A DNA stretch of 50,339 nucleotides from Streptomyces viridochromogenes (GTDB lineage Bacteria > Actinomycetota > Actinomycetes > Streptomycetales > Streptomycetaceae): contig NZ_LGUR01000239.1 of the NCBI RefSeq assembly GCF_001270495.1, forward strand, positions 1 to 50,339, read 5' to 3'. The notes beneath the pieces were generated by a model that saw only the letters and a list, made by a program, of their open reading frames with translations, was not told the DNA's origin and did not search any database. Positions 15,964 to 24,472 of the stretch are shown here, in pieces. Both the position numbers and the translations under genes were made by a program. Position 1 is the stretch's first letter, and every line of letters begins with the position of its first letter.

Positions 15964-17601
15964 TCACTGCTTCGTGCCGAAGTTCTGGGTCCACCAAGGG
16001 CCGCCGGAAGCCTTGTGGACGCCCACGCCGATGTCCTTGAACGAGCAGTTGAGGATGTTGGCGCGATGGCCCGGGCTGTTCATCCAGGACTCCATCACCG
16101 CCTCCGGCGTCTGCTGGCCCATGGCGATGTTCTCCCCGTACGTGGACCAGGTGTAGCCCGCGGCGGTGATGCGTTGCCCGGGGTCGGCGCCGTCGGGGTT
16201 GGTGTGGTCGAAGAAGTCGCGGGCGTCCATGTCCTCGGAGTGGCCCAGGGCGGCCTTGTTGAGCAGCGGGTCCTCCGAGACCGGGCCGCATCCGGCGGCC
16301 GACCGTTCCTTGTTCACCAGCGCGACCACCTGCGCGACGTCGCCCGTCGGGGCCGCCTGGGTCTGCGGGGTGCTGGACGCGGTCCGCGTGGGCCGCGTGG
16401 GCGGCCGGGGAGCCGGCACGCTCTTCTTGGTCGGGCGTGGGGACTTGGAGGGCGTCGCCTTCTTCGAGGGCGACGCGGACGGCGACGGTGACTTCGAAGG
16501 CGACGGGGATGTCTTGACGGGGCTGGGTTCCGCGAGGTCCACGGCGGGAGCGCCGGCGGTCCGCGAGGCAGCCGCCTCCTCGGTGCCGGTCCCGGGCTCC
16601 GTGTCGAGGTACCAGAGGCCGCCGCCCGCCACACAGGCCGCCACGACGGCACCGCCGACGGCTCGGCGCCGGTTGCGTCGGCGTCGGCGGGCCTCGCTGC
16701 GGGAGGCCGCGCGGCCGCGCCCGCCATGGTGACCGGATCCGGGGCCCGATGTGCCGCGGCCTGCGGACGGCGCCGGCCGGGACGCCGAGCCGGCCAGGGC
16801 CATCCCGCCGGAGGCGGAGAGGACGCTGTCCAGCAGGGCGGGCGTCGCGGCGACCAGCGCCAGACCGGCCAGCAGCCCCTCGGCGGGCATCAACCCGCTC
16901 CACAACCCGGAGCAATGACCGCAACCACGGGCATGTCGGGCTATTCGCTTGCGCCACAGTGCCGAGGGCCGGCCGTCCCAGGAGGCCAGCGCGCCCTGCA
17001 GTTCACCGCATCGCGGCCGTGCGTCGAGCGCCCGCACCACGACCCGGGCCGCCTCCAGCTGTGCCTTCATCCGCTGCACCCGGACCGCCGTGTGCTGCGG
17101 CGACAACTCCAGGGCCTCGGCCACCTCGGTCCGGGTCAGCTCACCGGCGCACTCCAGCCACCAGAGCGACAACAGGCCCCGGTCGTCCGGCTCCAGCCAG
17201 CGCGTGGCGCGTGCGGTCTCCCTGCGCTGGCCGGACAGCTGGAGCTGCACCATGGTCAGGTCCACGAAGTCGGCGCCCGGATCCGCGAGCTCCTCGGCCT
17301 CCTCGACGGCACCCGGGGCGGACTGCCGGTCGTGCCAGTGCGCCCGGACCTGGTTCATCGCGATCGCCACGAGCCACGAGCGAAAGCTCTCGGGAGTGCG
17401 CAGAGCGCCCAGCGCGTCCAGGGCACGGAGCATCGTGTCCTGCACGACGTCGTCGACGTCGACCGAGCCGTTCAGGGCCCGCCCCACGACGTTGTAGACC
17501 AGCGGGAGGTACGCGCTGACCAGGGCGTCCTGAGCCTCCGGATCGCCGCCTCTGGCAGCGATCACCAGTGCCGCCGACTCCCTCGTGCGCTCTGTACTCA
17601 T
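15964..17601 (-). CDS. Membrane-anchored sigma-70 family factor fused to HxxxCxxC motif and CAP domain
   Basis: A 545-residue fusion. Residues 12-90 are sigma-70 region 2 (YLPLVYNVVGRALNGSVDVDD, then SFRSWLVAIAMNQVRAHW). Residues 130-190 are region 4 (LTRTEVAEALELSPQHTAVRVQRMKAQ). HARGCGHC (223-230) matches the zinc-binding anti-sigma motif HxxxCxxC. After an Arg-rich stretch, a transmembrane helix (314-332) is followed by a Pro/Ser/Lys linker and a CAP/SCP domain (420-545; GHSEDMDARDFFDHTNPDG, YGENIAMG, WMNSPGHRANIL). Topology predicts sigma inside and CAP outside. The ATG at 17601 has AGGGAAG upstream. It resembles known ECF factors with C-terminal membrane extensions, but the domain set is unusual. 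It is the lone gene of its operon. Confidence 0.92.
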   Translation of the reverse strand: MSTERTRESAALVIAARGGDPEAQDALVSAYLPLVYNVVGRALNGSVDVDDVVQDTMLRALDALGALRTPESFRSWLVAIAMNQVRAHWHDRQSAPGAVEEAEELADPGADFVDLTMVQLQLSGQRRETARATRWLEPDDRGLLSLWWLECAGELTRTEVAEALELSPQHTAVRVQRMKAQLEAARVVVRALDARPRCGELQGALASWDGRPSALWRKRIARHARGCGHCSGLWSGLMPAEGLLAGLALVAATPALLDSVLSASGGMALAGSASRPAPSAGRGTSGPGSGHHGGRGRAASRSEARRRRRNRRRAVGGAVVAACVAGGGLWYLDTEPGTGTEEAAASRTAGAPAVDLAEPSPVKTSPSPSKSPSPSASPSKKATPSKSPRPTKKSVPAPRPPTRPTRTASSTPQTQAAPTGDVAQVVALVNKERSAAGCGPVSEDPLLNKAALGHSEDMDARDFFDHTNPDGADPGQRITAAGYTWSTYGENIAMGQQTPEAVMESWMNSPGHRANILNCSFKDIGVGVHKASGGPWWTQNFGTKQ

Positions 17602-17897
17602 CAAAAACTTCCCTGTCCTCGACGCCGAACGGTGCTGTCCGATACCTGGGAGATCGATCGGCGGGCCCGGGATAACAGTTCTTCGGACACGTGTTCCACG
17701 AGAGACTCACGGGGCCGGTCGGACGGCGCAATGGGGAAAGTCACATCGAGGGGGACGGACGGCTTCCGAGCGTCGGTTGGGCTGAACGCTCGTACCCGCA
17801 CGTCCCCTCTCGTCATACTTCAAAGGGAGATTGCCGCAGTACGGATGCTTCGACTGCTTTGGTATGGGTTCGCGGCAACCGTCCCCTAGGCGCATGG
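17602..17897. other. Intergenic region upstream of the sigma-CAP gene
   Basis: 296 bp that must hold the promoter of the sigma-CAP gene on the minus strand. A small palindrome ACACGTGT lies around 17687-17694. I see no gene, no clear hairpin terminator for the gene ending at 17898, and no confident promoter hexamers. Confidence 0.4.
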
Positions 17898-18965
17898 TCA
17901 GACCAGGGCAAGCACCGCCCCCTCGGCACCCAACAGCCCGCGCAGAGACGGTATTTGACGCCATGTCAGCCCGAGAGCACGGGCGGCGAACCGGAGTGTG
18001 ACGTACGGTGCGCCCTGTGCCGCCGCTCGGATGACCTCTCGCGCGGCCTGTTCGGTCCAGGGCAGGGCGGCCCTGGCCGACGGTGACGGCTCCCTTGCTC
18101 CGACGCGTTCCCGGTCGAGCTCGTGGAGCCCGGTGAGTTTGGCCGACAGGTCGGCGGCGGCTTCCAGTGTCGGCGGCGGCGCGGCGAGCAGGTGCGCCGC
18201 GACCGTGTTGTGGGCGACGGCCTCGTCCAGGCCGGTGGAGTGGATGCGGGCGGACGCGTCCGTGAGCAGGATGCGGTGGTTCACCGTGCGGACCGGTCCG
18301 CGTACGCCGTCGACGGCCGCCGCGAACAGGGCGGACGCCTCCGAGGGGTGCCAGGACAGGGCCGTTCGGATCGCGGCCACGTCCTGCCCGAGGGGGGTGA
18401 GAGCCTCGCCGTCGAGGCGGTCCAGGACGTCGGCCTGGGGGATCTCCCCGTCGGTTCCCGGACCGGCGACGTACACGGTGGCAGGCACTCCGGCGAGCCG
18501 GCATGCGGCCAGGACCAGCGCGTCCACCAGCGGGCTGCACAGGGTGTCCTCGTCGCCGTGCGTGAGGATGTCTCCGCCGACGTCGACGATGCGGACGTGG
18601 TCGTGTCCGGCGTCCACGAGGCGTCGGAGCTGGTCGGCCATCGCGGCGAGCCCCTGCCATGGGTCGAGCAGGACCAGGCGTGCCGTGAGGTCCGCGGCCA
18701 GGTCGGGCAGCGTGGAGCCGGCGGGCGCGATCGGCTGCGTGATGGGTGTGATGACCGGTATGCCTGCCTGGAGTGCGAGACCGGTGAAATGGACGCATCC
18801 CAGAGGGCCGGGGGTGGGGTCGACTTCGAGGCGTTCCCAGGCGTACGTGGCGATCGTGGTCTCGCCGAGAGGTGTGCCGGTGAGGACGCGGCCCACGGTC
18901 GCCGCGGTGATCGCGGTGCCCACGGGGTCCCCGCCGCCGCCCGCGGCGATGAACAGGTCGCTCAC
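17898..18965 (-). CDS. DUF1152-like protein of the radical SAM/ATP-grasp cluster
   Basis: A 355-residue protein of unknown function, probably DUF1152. It opens MSDLFIAAGGGGDPVGTA, a glycine-rich N-terminal loop after a beta strand that suggests nucleotide or phosphate binding. Other blocks are HVRIVDVGGDILTHGDEDTLCSPLVDALVLAAC and VYVAGPGTDGEIP. There is no signal peptide and no membrane segment. Its ATG overlaps the stop of the radical SAM gene by 4 bp, so the two are made together. I cannot assign a reaction. The acidic GGDILTHGDED block could bind metal; this is speculation. Confidence 0.75.
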   Translation of the reverse strand: MSDLFIAAGGGGDPVGTAITAATVGRVLTGTPLGETTIATYAWERLEVDPTPGPLGCVHFTGLALQAGIPVITPITQPIAPAGSTLPDLAADLTARLVLLDPWQGLAAMADQLRRLVDAGHDHVRIVDVGGDILTHGDEDTLCSPLVDALVLAACRLAGVPATVYVAGPGTDGEIPQADVLDRLDGEALTPLGQDVAAIRTALSWHPSEASALFAAAVDGVRGPVRTVNHRILLTDASARIHSTGLDEAVAHNTVAAHLLAAPPPTLEAAADLSAKLTGLHELDRERVGAREPSPSARAALPWTEQAAREVIRAAAQGAPYVTLRFAARALGLTWRQIPSLRGLLGAEGAVLALV

Positions 18966-20401
18966 GCGGTCTCCCGGCCGGTGCCGATCCCCGTGATGCG
19001 CACCGGCGTGCCCATGTTCCTGCGCGCCCGCGCGTTGGCTTCGTGGAGACCCTCGTAGTACGCGCGGTCGAGTCCCTTGACGTGGTCGGAGTAGAACATC
19101 CAGGAGAGGATGTCGCGGTACTTGAAGCCCTTGGGCGTGAGCTGGACGCGGCGCGGGCCGACGCGGTGGACCAGGCCGTTGGCCTGGGCGGCGTCGAGGA
19201 TCTCGGCCACCTCCGGGGCGATCGCGTCCAGGCCGAAGCGGTCGAGTTCGGACAGGTCGAGGTCGAAGCTGTCGAGTACGAGCCTCTTGCGGACGATCTC
19301 CTCCGGGGTGAGGGCGAACCCCGTCGTGGGCTGCAGGCGGTGGGCCCTGGCGTTGTCGATGTATGCGGCGACCTCGGTCAGGGACGGCTTGACGCTGCCG
19401 GTCATGTAGTCGAGGACGGAGGTGTAGGAGCGGGCGCCGACACCGAGGCCGAGCAGGGGTACGCCGTGGAAGGTGAGGACCTTCTGGACGTAGCCGCCGC
19501 GGCCGGGCTTCTTGTAGCGGACGGAGCCCTCCTGTACGTAGCCGTGGGCGGTGAACACCTCACGGGCGTAGTCGTAGCGCTCGTACAGTTCCGGCTTCCA
19601 CATGTACTGGTACGCGCCCGTCCTGGAGAACCACGCGTCCGGCCGTACGGTGAGGAAGTAGGTGGAGATCGTCGTCGGCGCGAGCTTGGCCAGCTCGTCC
19701 ACCGAGTGCTGCCAGGTCTCGGGCGTCTGCCCGGCGAACCCCATGATCAGGTCCGTGGACAGGTCCGGCAGTCCGCGGTCGTGGACGATCTCGACGGCCC
19801 GGCGGATGACGTCCTCGCCCGCCTGGCCCCGGCCCGCTTCGCGGATCTCCCGCGGGACCAGTGACTGGATGCCGATGTTGGCGCGGGTCAGGCCCAGGTC
19901 GAGCAGCCGCCCGAAGCCGTCCGGGTCGGCGACGATGGAGTCCGGGGTGGCCTCCAGGGCCACTTCCTCCACGGTGGAACGCCAGTTGGGGTAGATCTCG
20001 CCGAGAGTGCCGAAGATCTGCTCGAAGTGACGGGTCGACAGCAGCGCGGGGGTGCCTCCGCCGATGTAGACGGTGCGCAGCCGGCGCGCCTGGATGATCT
20101 CCGCGTGGTCGCGGAGCTGCGTACAGAGCGCGTCGGTGTAGGCGTCGTACAGGTCCTCGTCGGTGGATATGACGGTGTAGAGATTGCAGAACCCGCATTT
20201 GTAGCGGCAGAACGGGACGTGCAGATACAGGTTGAGTTCGGGCACCTGGTAGTTGGCCAGGTCCTTCGCCCATACGTCGTGGACGTCCCAGGCGCCCTCC
20301 TCCAGCGGGCGGTAGGTGGAGCGGGGCGGATACGAGTACTGGTACGGCGGGATGACGCCCTGTCGGATGTACTCGGCGAGCTGGTCGTGCGGGCTGTTCA
20401 C
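18962..20401 (-). CDS. HemN/HemW-type radical SAM enzyme
   Basis: A 479-residue radical SAM protein. The iron-sulfur motif is HVPFCRYKCGFCNL with Cys65, Cys69 and Cys72 (CxxxCxxC), and the HemN-like blocks TVYIGGGTPALL, ANIGIQSL and DLIMGFAGQTPETW follow. It is annotated in relatives as coproporphyrinogen III oxidase-like, but it sits in a biosynthetic-looking cluster. Class C radical SAM methyltransferases and cyclopropanases share this fold, so a tailoring role is more likely than heme synthesis (inference). It has an extra N-terminal segment of about 55 residues. The GTG start has AAGGAG about 9 nt upstream. It diverges from the ATP-grasp operon. Confidence 0.9.
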   Translation of the reverse strand: MNSPHDQLAEYIRQGVIPPYQYSYPPRSTYRPLEEGAWDVHDVWAKDLANYQVPELNLYLHVPFCRYKCGFCNLYTVISTDEDLYDAYTDALCTQLRDHAEIIQARRLRTVYIGGGTPALLSTRHFEQIFGTLGEIYPNWRSTVEEVALEATPDSIVADPDGFGRLLDLGLTRANIGIQSLVPREIREAGRGQAGEDVIRRAVEIVHDRGLPDLSTDLIMGFAGQTPETWQHSVDELAKLAPTTISTYFLTVRPDAWFSRTGAYQYMWKPELYERYDYAREVFTAHGYVQEGSVRYKKPGRGGYVQKVLTFHGVPLLGLGVGARSYTSVLDYMTGSVKPSLTEVAAYIDNARAHRLQPTTGFALTPEEIVRKRLVLDSFDLDLSELDRFGLDAIAPEVAEILDAAQANGLVHRVGPRRVQLTPKGFKYRDILSWMFYSDHVKGLDRAYYEGLHEANARARRNMGTPVRITGIGTGRETA

Positions 20402-20536
20402 GATGGATGACTCCTTCGCACCATGCCGTTCGGTTGACCGTGCCCCCCGATCCGAACACGCAACATTTTGTTGAAGCTATCGGTGTTGTGCACCAACTCC
20501 CCCACGCCAACGGGGTGTCATCGTTGTGGCTTCGGA

Positions 20537-20567
20537 CAACTCGGCGCTGTCATCAGCGAGTTGTTTT
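20537..20567 (+). promoter_or_regulatory. Hairpin followed by T-rich tail in leader of the ATP-grasp operon
   Basis: CAACTCGGCGCTG and CAGCGAGTTG (20537-20563) form an imperfect stem around TCAT, directly followed by TTTT. On the plus strand this resembles an intrinsic terminator or attenuator lying 53 bp upstream of the GTG I choose for the first ATP-grasp gene. A second small palindrome (CAACATTTTGTTG, 20461-20473) lies upstream. The role is inferred; the region also has to hold the divergent promoters. Confidence 0.35.
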
Positions 20568-20619
20568 CAGAGAACAGCCCGATGGACGGTGCACCGTCGC
20601 GACCGATCCACTGGGGCAC

Positions 20620-21870
20620 GTGGACAGCAGCGACGAGCCGGACCTGACCGGCGTGATGGTGATCGAGCCCATGGGCAACGCGGGCCCCTTCCTCGTGAAG
20701 GCCGCGGCCCGGCTGGGCGTACGCCTGCACGCGGCCACCGACGAGCGGGTGCACGCCGGCTACGAGCCCTGGCTGACCCGCCATCTCGCCGGGGTCTGTC
20801 TGACCGAACTGGCCGACACCGCACGCGCGTTGGACGACATGGAGGCGTACTGTCTGGCGCATCGCATCGCGGGTGTGGCGGTCTGCTGGGAGTTGCTGAC
20901 CCCGCTGGCGGCTCTGCTCGCCGCACGCCTCGGGCTGCCGGGCAACGACCCGCTGCGCGCCAAGGCCGCCCGCAACAAGATCGCCATGGCGGAGGCGTTC
21001 CGTGCGGCGGGCGTACCGACCCCCGCCGAGCTGGTGGTCGCCACCGCTGAAGAGGCCCATGACGTCGCCGCGTCCGGGCGGCTGGGGTGGCCGCTGGTCG
21101 TCAAGCCCGCCGAGCAGGGCGGCTCCTGGGGGGTGAGCGTGGTGGCGGGCCCGGACGGACTCGACGCCGCGGTGGCCGCCGCCGGGCGGTTCACCCGCGC
21201 CGAGCCGCACGGTCTGCCGCTGGACTCCCGGGTGCTCCTGCAGAGCTATGTGGCCGGCGAGGAGTTCTCCGCCGACACGGTCGTGCACGACGGCGTGCCC
21301 TACCCGCTGCCCGTCGTCCGCAAGGACACCACGGCGGGCAGATACCGGGTGGAGACCGGGCACTCCTGCCCGGCCGGGCTCGATCCGGGCACGGTGCGGG
21401 CCGTCCAGGACACCGCGGCGCGTGCCGCGCTGGCCGTCGGGGTGCGCAACGGCATCGCCCACACCGAGGTGAAGATCCCTCCGGGCGGGGCGCCGATCGT
21501 CATCGAGACCGGGGCCCGCCTGCCCGGGGACAACATCTGCGAGATCGTCGAAGCCGCGACCGGCGTGAGCGAAGCGGCCGCCTATCTGCGGGTCGTGACC
21601 GGGCAGCCACCGCACATCGCCCCGACCCGCGACGCGGCGGCCGCGCTCCGCTTCCTGCTGCCCGACCGGGCCGGGGTGGTGGAGGAGGTCGTCATCCCCG
21701 AGGTGCCCGGAACGCACAGCCGGATCGACATCCGTCCCGGAGAGCGGGTGCCCGAACCAGCCGACAGTTCCGGCCGGGTCGGGCATGTCATGGCACACGC
21801 CGCGTCCGTCGACGAGGCCCGCCGACTCGCCGGCCAGGTGATCGCCGACTCCCGAGTGAAAGTGAGTTGA
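20620..21870 (+). CDS. ATP-grasp ligase, first of the cluster
   Basis: A 416-residue ATP-grasp enzyme that would join a carboxylate to an amine through an acyl phosphate. N-terminal pre-ATP domain (VMVIEPMGNAGPFLVKAA); ATP-binding lobe with WPLVVKPAEQGGSWGVSVV and the hinge VLLQSYVAGEEFSADTVV; metal-binding block VIETGARLPGDN. Relatives include dipeptide (L-amino acid) ligases. The start is uncertain. The frame is open back to an ATG at 20407, but that leaves only 5 bp to the divergent gene and its first 70 residues read like translated promoter DNA. I prefer the GTG at 20620 with GGGG upstream; GTG 20653 is another option. It is followed 5 bp later by the second ATP-grasp gene. Confidence 0.85.
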   Translation: MDSSDEPDLTGVMVIEPMGNAGPFLVKAAARLGVRLHAATDERVHAGYEPWLTRHLAGVCLTELADTARALDDMEAYCLAHRIAGVAVCWELLTPLAALLAARLGLPGNDPLRAKAARNKIAMAEAFRAAGVPTPAELVVATAEEAHDVAASGRLGWPLVVKPAEQGGSWGVSVVAGPDGLDAAVAAAGRFTRAEPHGLPLDSRVLLQSYVAGEEFSADTVVHDGVPYPLPVVRKDTTAGRYRVETGHSCPAGLDPGTVRAVQDTAARAALAVGVRNGIAHTEVKIPPGGAPIVIETGARLPGDNICEIVEAATGVSEAAAYLRVVTGQPPHIAPTRDAAAALRFLLPDRAGVVEEVVIPEVPGTHSRIDIRPGERVPEPADSSGRVGHVMAHAASVDEARRLAGQVIADSRVKVS

Positions 21871-21875
21871 TCCCC

Positions 21876-23174
21876 ATGCCCAGCCTCGCACAGCACCCCA
21901 CGCAGACGGGCGCCACGCGGAATCCCGTGCAGAAGATCGCCTTTCTGCGGTCCGTGGAGATCCGGCGCGCCGATCCGTACATCCAGCGTTGCGTCCGCGA
22001 CCTGGCCCGGCTCGGCATCGACAGCTGTCTGTTCCACACGCACGGCACCGCGGACGACGGCGACTTCCCCGGCGAGCGCCGCCGGCTCGATGCCGCCGTC
22101 ACCCCCGCCGAACTCGCCCGGGAGGTCGCTCAGTGGGGCGCCGACGCCGCCGTCTCCATCTCCCTGCCCTGCGAGAACGCGCTACGGGACGCCACCGTCA
22201 AGGAACTCCTCGACGCCCGGGGCATCCCCACGGTCATGACCCCGCTGCCGTCGGCCCTGGCCCTGTGCGACAAGTGGGAGACCAAGCGACTCCTCGTCCG
22301 CGCGGGCCTGGACACCCCACGCGGCGTGAAGGCCGACTCCGATCTGCTCGCCGGCCGGGGCGTGGCGTTTCCCGCGTACGCGGACGCCCTGCGCGCATCC
22401 GCCGCCGGCATCGGCTATCCGCTCCTGTCCAAGCCCTTGTGGGACTCCACCAGCATGGGGATCAGGGCGCTGCCCGACGCCGGGGCCCTGGACGCCTACC
22501 TCGCCGATCCGCCCGAGGTGTCGGCGGTGATCGAGGAGTGCGTCTCCGGCGCCCTGTGCTCGGTCGACATCGTGGGCGAGCCCGGCAAGTACCGCGTACT
22601 GCCCGTGTGCTGGACGGGTACGGCGGGCACCGAGCCCGTCTTCACCTTCGCCGACCTGCGCTGGTGCGGCCCCGGAGCGCAGGCCGACACCGACTTCGCA
22701 CCCGTCGCGGCCAAGCTGATCGCCCTCTGCGAGGAACTCGGCGTCCAGGGCTCCGTCAACGTCGACATGATCTACACCGGTTCGCGGTACGTCATCCTGG
22801 AGATCAACCCGCGGATCGGCGGCGCCACCACGCTGTCCTGCGCCGCCTCCGGCACCAACACCTTCGACGCCCTGGCCGCCATGGCGCGCGGCGACTACGC
22901 ACCGGCGCCCGTGCGGCGTACGGGATGGGCCATCGAGTTCCTCTCCGCCGAACGCCTGTCGGCGGCGCTACGAAATGAGCTGACGGACCGTCTGAACCTG
23001 GTCACCGCACACGAGTTGGTCATCGACGACACGAGCCACGGCGACATCGTCGTTTTCACCCTCGCCGAGGGCGACGAGCAGCAGACCGTCAAGCAACTGG
23101 AGGAGCTGCACCGGACAGCGGCCTGGCCGCGTCAGGAGATCCTGGACAAGATCCGAGCCCTGCTCACCACATGA
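21876..23174 (+). CDS. ATP-grasp ligase, second of the cluster
   Basis: A 432-residue ATP-grasp protein, only distantly like its neighbour. Visible blocks are ALALCDKWETKRLLVRAGLDTPRG, the lysine strand YPLLSKPLWDSTSMGI, the hinge VSAVIEECVSGALCSVDIVG, and the metal site NVDMIYTGSRYVILEINPRIGG. Family members include D-Ala-D-Ala ligase-like and peptide ligases. The ATG at 21876 is 5 bp after the previous stop. Its own stop overlaps the transporter ATG (ATGA). Two dissimilar ligases in series suggest two successive amide bonds, or a ligation at each end of a core (inference). Confidence 0.9.
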   Translation: MPSLAQHPTQTGATRNPVQKIAFLRSVEIRRADPYIQRCVRDLARLGIDSCLFHTHGTADDGDFPGERRRLDAAVTPAELAREVAQWGADAAVSISLPCENALRDATVKELLDARGIPTVMTPLPSALALCDKWETKRLLVRAGLDTPRGVKADSDLLAGRGVAFPAYADALRASAAGIGYPLLSKPLWDSTSMGIRALPDAGALDAYLADPPEVSAVIEECVSGALCSVDIVGEPGKYRVLPVCWTGTAGTEPVFTFADLRWCGPGAQADTDFAPVAAKLIALCEELGVQGSVNVDMIYTGSRYVILEINPRIGGATTLSCAASGTNTFDALAAMARGDYAPAPVRRTGWAIEFLSAERLSAALRNELTDRLNLVTAHELVIDDTSHGDIVVFTLAEGDEQQTVKQLEELHRTAAWPRQEILDKIRALLTT

Positions 23175-24472
23175 CCGACACCGCCACGCCCCGCAGGCCC
23201 CACGCGCCCCGGTTGCGTCGCGTGCTCGGAATTCCGGCCACCCGCGGACACGGCCGGTTCATCGCCGGCAACCTCATCGACTCCCTCGGCAACGGCATGC
23301 TCCTGCCGCTCGGCCTGCTGTACTTCACGACCTCGCGCGATCTGCCCCTCGCCGCGGTCGGAGCAGCCGTCACCGCGGGCCAACTGGCCGCCCTGCCCGT
23401 CGTCTTCGTCGCCGGTCGGCTCATGGACCGGCACGGGCCCGGACGCCTCACCGTCGTCGCCAACATCGTCAGCGCCGTCGGCTTCCTCTCCTTCCTCCTC
23501 GCCGACCGGCCCTGGCAGATCGCCGGCGCCCACCTTCTGGTGCAGTCCGGCGTCAACGCCTACTACACGGCGCAGCGCACGCTGATCCTGCACGCCGCTC
23601 CGGCCGCGGAGACCCGCGGCTGGTTCGCGTTCACCGGCAGCCTGCGCAACATCGGCATCGGCGTCGGGGCACTGCTGGCGGCCGGCGTGCTCGCCCTGTT
23701 CGGCACGCACGCCCTGACGTGGCTCGTCGCCACGGCGGCACCGCTGTATCTGCTGGCGGCGTTCTGCTTCGCCCGTGTGCCGACGAGCCCTCCGTCTGAC
23801 GCGGCCGGCGCCGGCGCCGCTCCCACACCCCCGAGGACGGCAAGCGATGATCAAGCGGTCCGCGAGAGGTCCGACGCCGGGGACACGCGCCGCTACCTGC
23901 TCCTGGTGACGTGCAACATCCCCTTCGTCCTGTCCCAGGCCATGCTGTCGGTGCTCATCGCCGTGTACGCCACCGAGACGCTCGGGCTGCCCGCCTGGTC
24001 CGCGAGCATCCTGCTGGTCGTGAACACCGCGATGGTCGCCACCCTCACCAGCCCCTTGACGGCACACGCCGCCCCCGGGCAGCCTCGGCGCACGATGGCC
24101 CTGGGCCATGTCCTGCTGGTGTGTGCCATGCTCGCGTTCGCCGCGCCCGCCGTGCCCGGGGCCGGCATCGCCGCATGGCCCGCCCTGGTCACCGCGATCG
24201 TTCTCTTCAGTCTGGCCGAGATCTTCTACTCGCCGGCCGTCAGCGAGCTGTCCGTCACGCTCACGCCCGGTGCCACGCGCGGCAGCAGGCAGAGTCTGTA
24301 CCAACTCTCCTGGTCCGCGGGCAACATCGCCGCCCCCGCCCTGTTCACCGGCCTCCTCGAAGCCGGTGTGCTGCTGCCCTGGACCGTGCAGGGCGCGGCG
24401 TGTCTCCTGGCCCTCACCGCGCTCCCGGCCCTCAAGTCCCCTGCCCCGCGGGGCGGAAGGAAGGACACATGA
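23171..24472 (+). CDS. MFS transporter of the ATP-grasp cluster
   Basis: A 433-residue major facilitator with about twelve helices. The N-terminal half has the loop GRLMDRHGPGRLTVVAN (motif A-like). A hydrophilic mid-loop of about 40 residues (PTSPPSDAAGAG to DTRRY) separates the halves. It is co-translated with the upstream ATP-grasp gene and the downstream acyltransferase gene by 4-bp overlaps. In such clusters an MFS protein usually exports the product and gives self-resistance; import of a precursor is possible. Confidence 0.9.
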   Translation: MTDTATPRRPHAPRLRRVLGIPATRGHGRFIAGNLIDSLGNGMLLPLGLLYFTTSRDLPLAAVGAAVTAGQLAALPVVFVAGRLMDRHGPGRLTVVANIVSAVGFLSFLLADRPWQIAGAHLLVQSGVNAYYTAQRTLILHAAPAAETRGWFAFTGSLRNIGIGVGALLAAGVLALFGTHALTWLVATAAPLYLLAAFCFARVPTSPPSDAAGAGAAPTPPRTASDDQAVRERSDAGDTRRYLLLVTCNIPFVLSQAMLSVLIAVYATETLGLPAWSASILLVVNTAMVATLTSPLTAHAAPGQPRRTMALGHVLLVCAMLAFAAPAVPGAGIAAWPALVTAIVLFSLAEIFYSPAVSELSVTLTPGATRGSRQSLYQLSWSAGNIAAPALFTGLLEAGVLLPWTVQGAACLLALTALPALKSPAPRGGRKDT

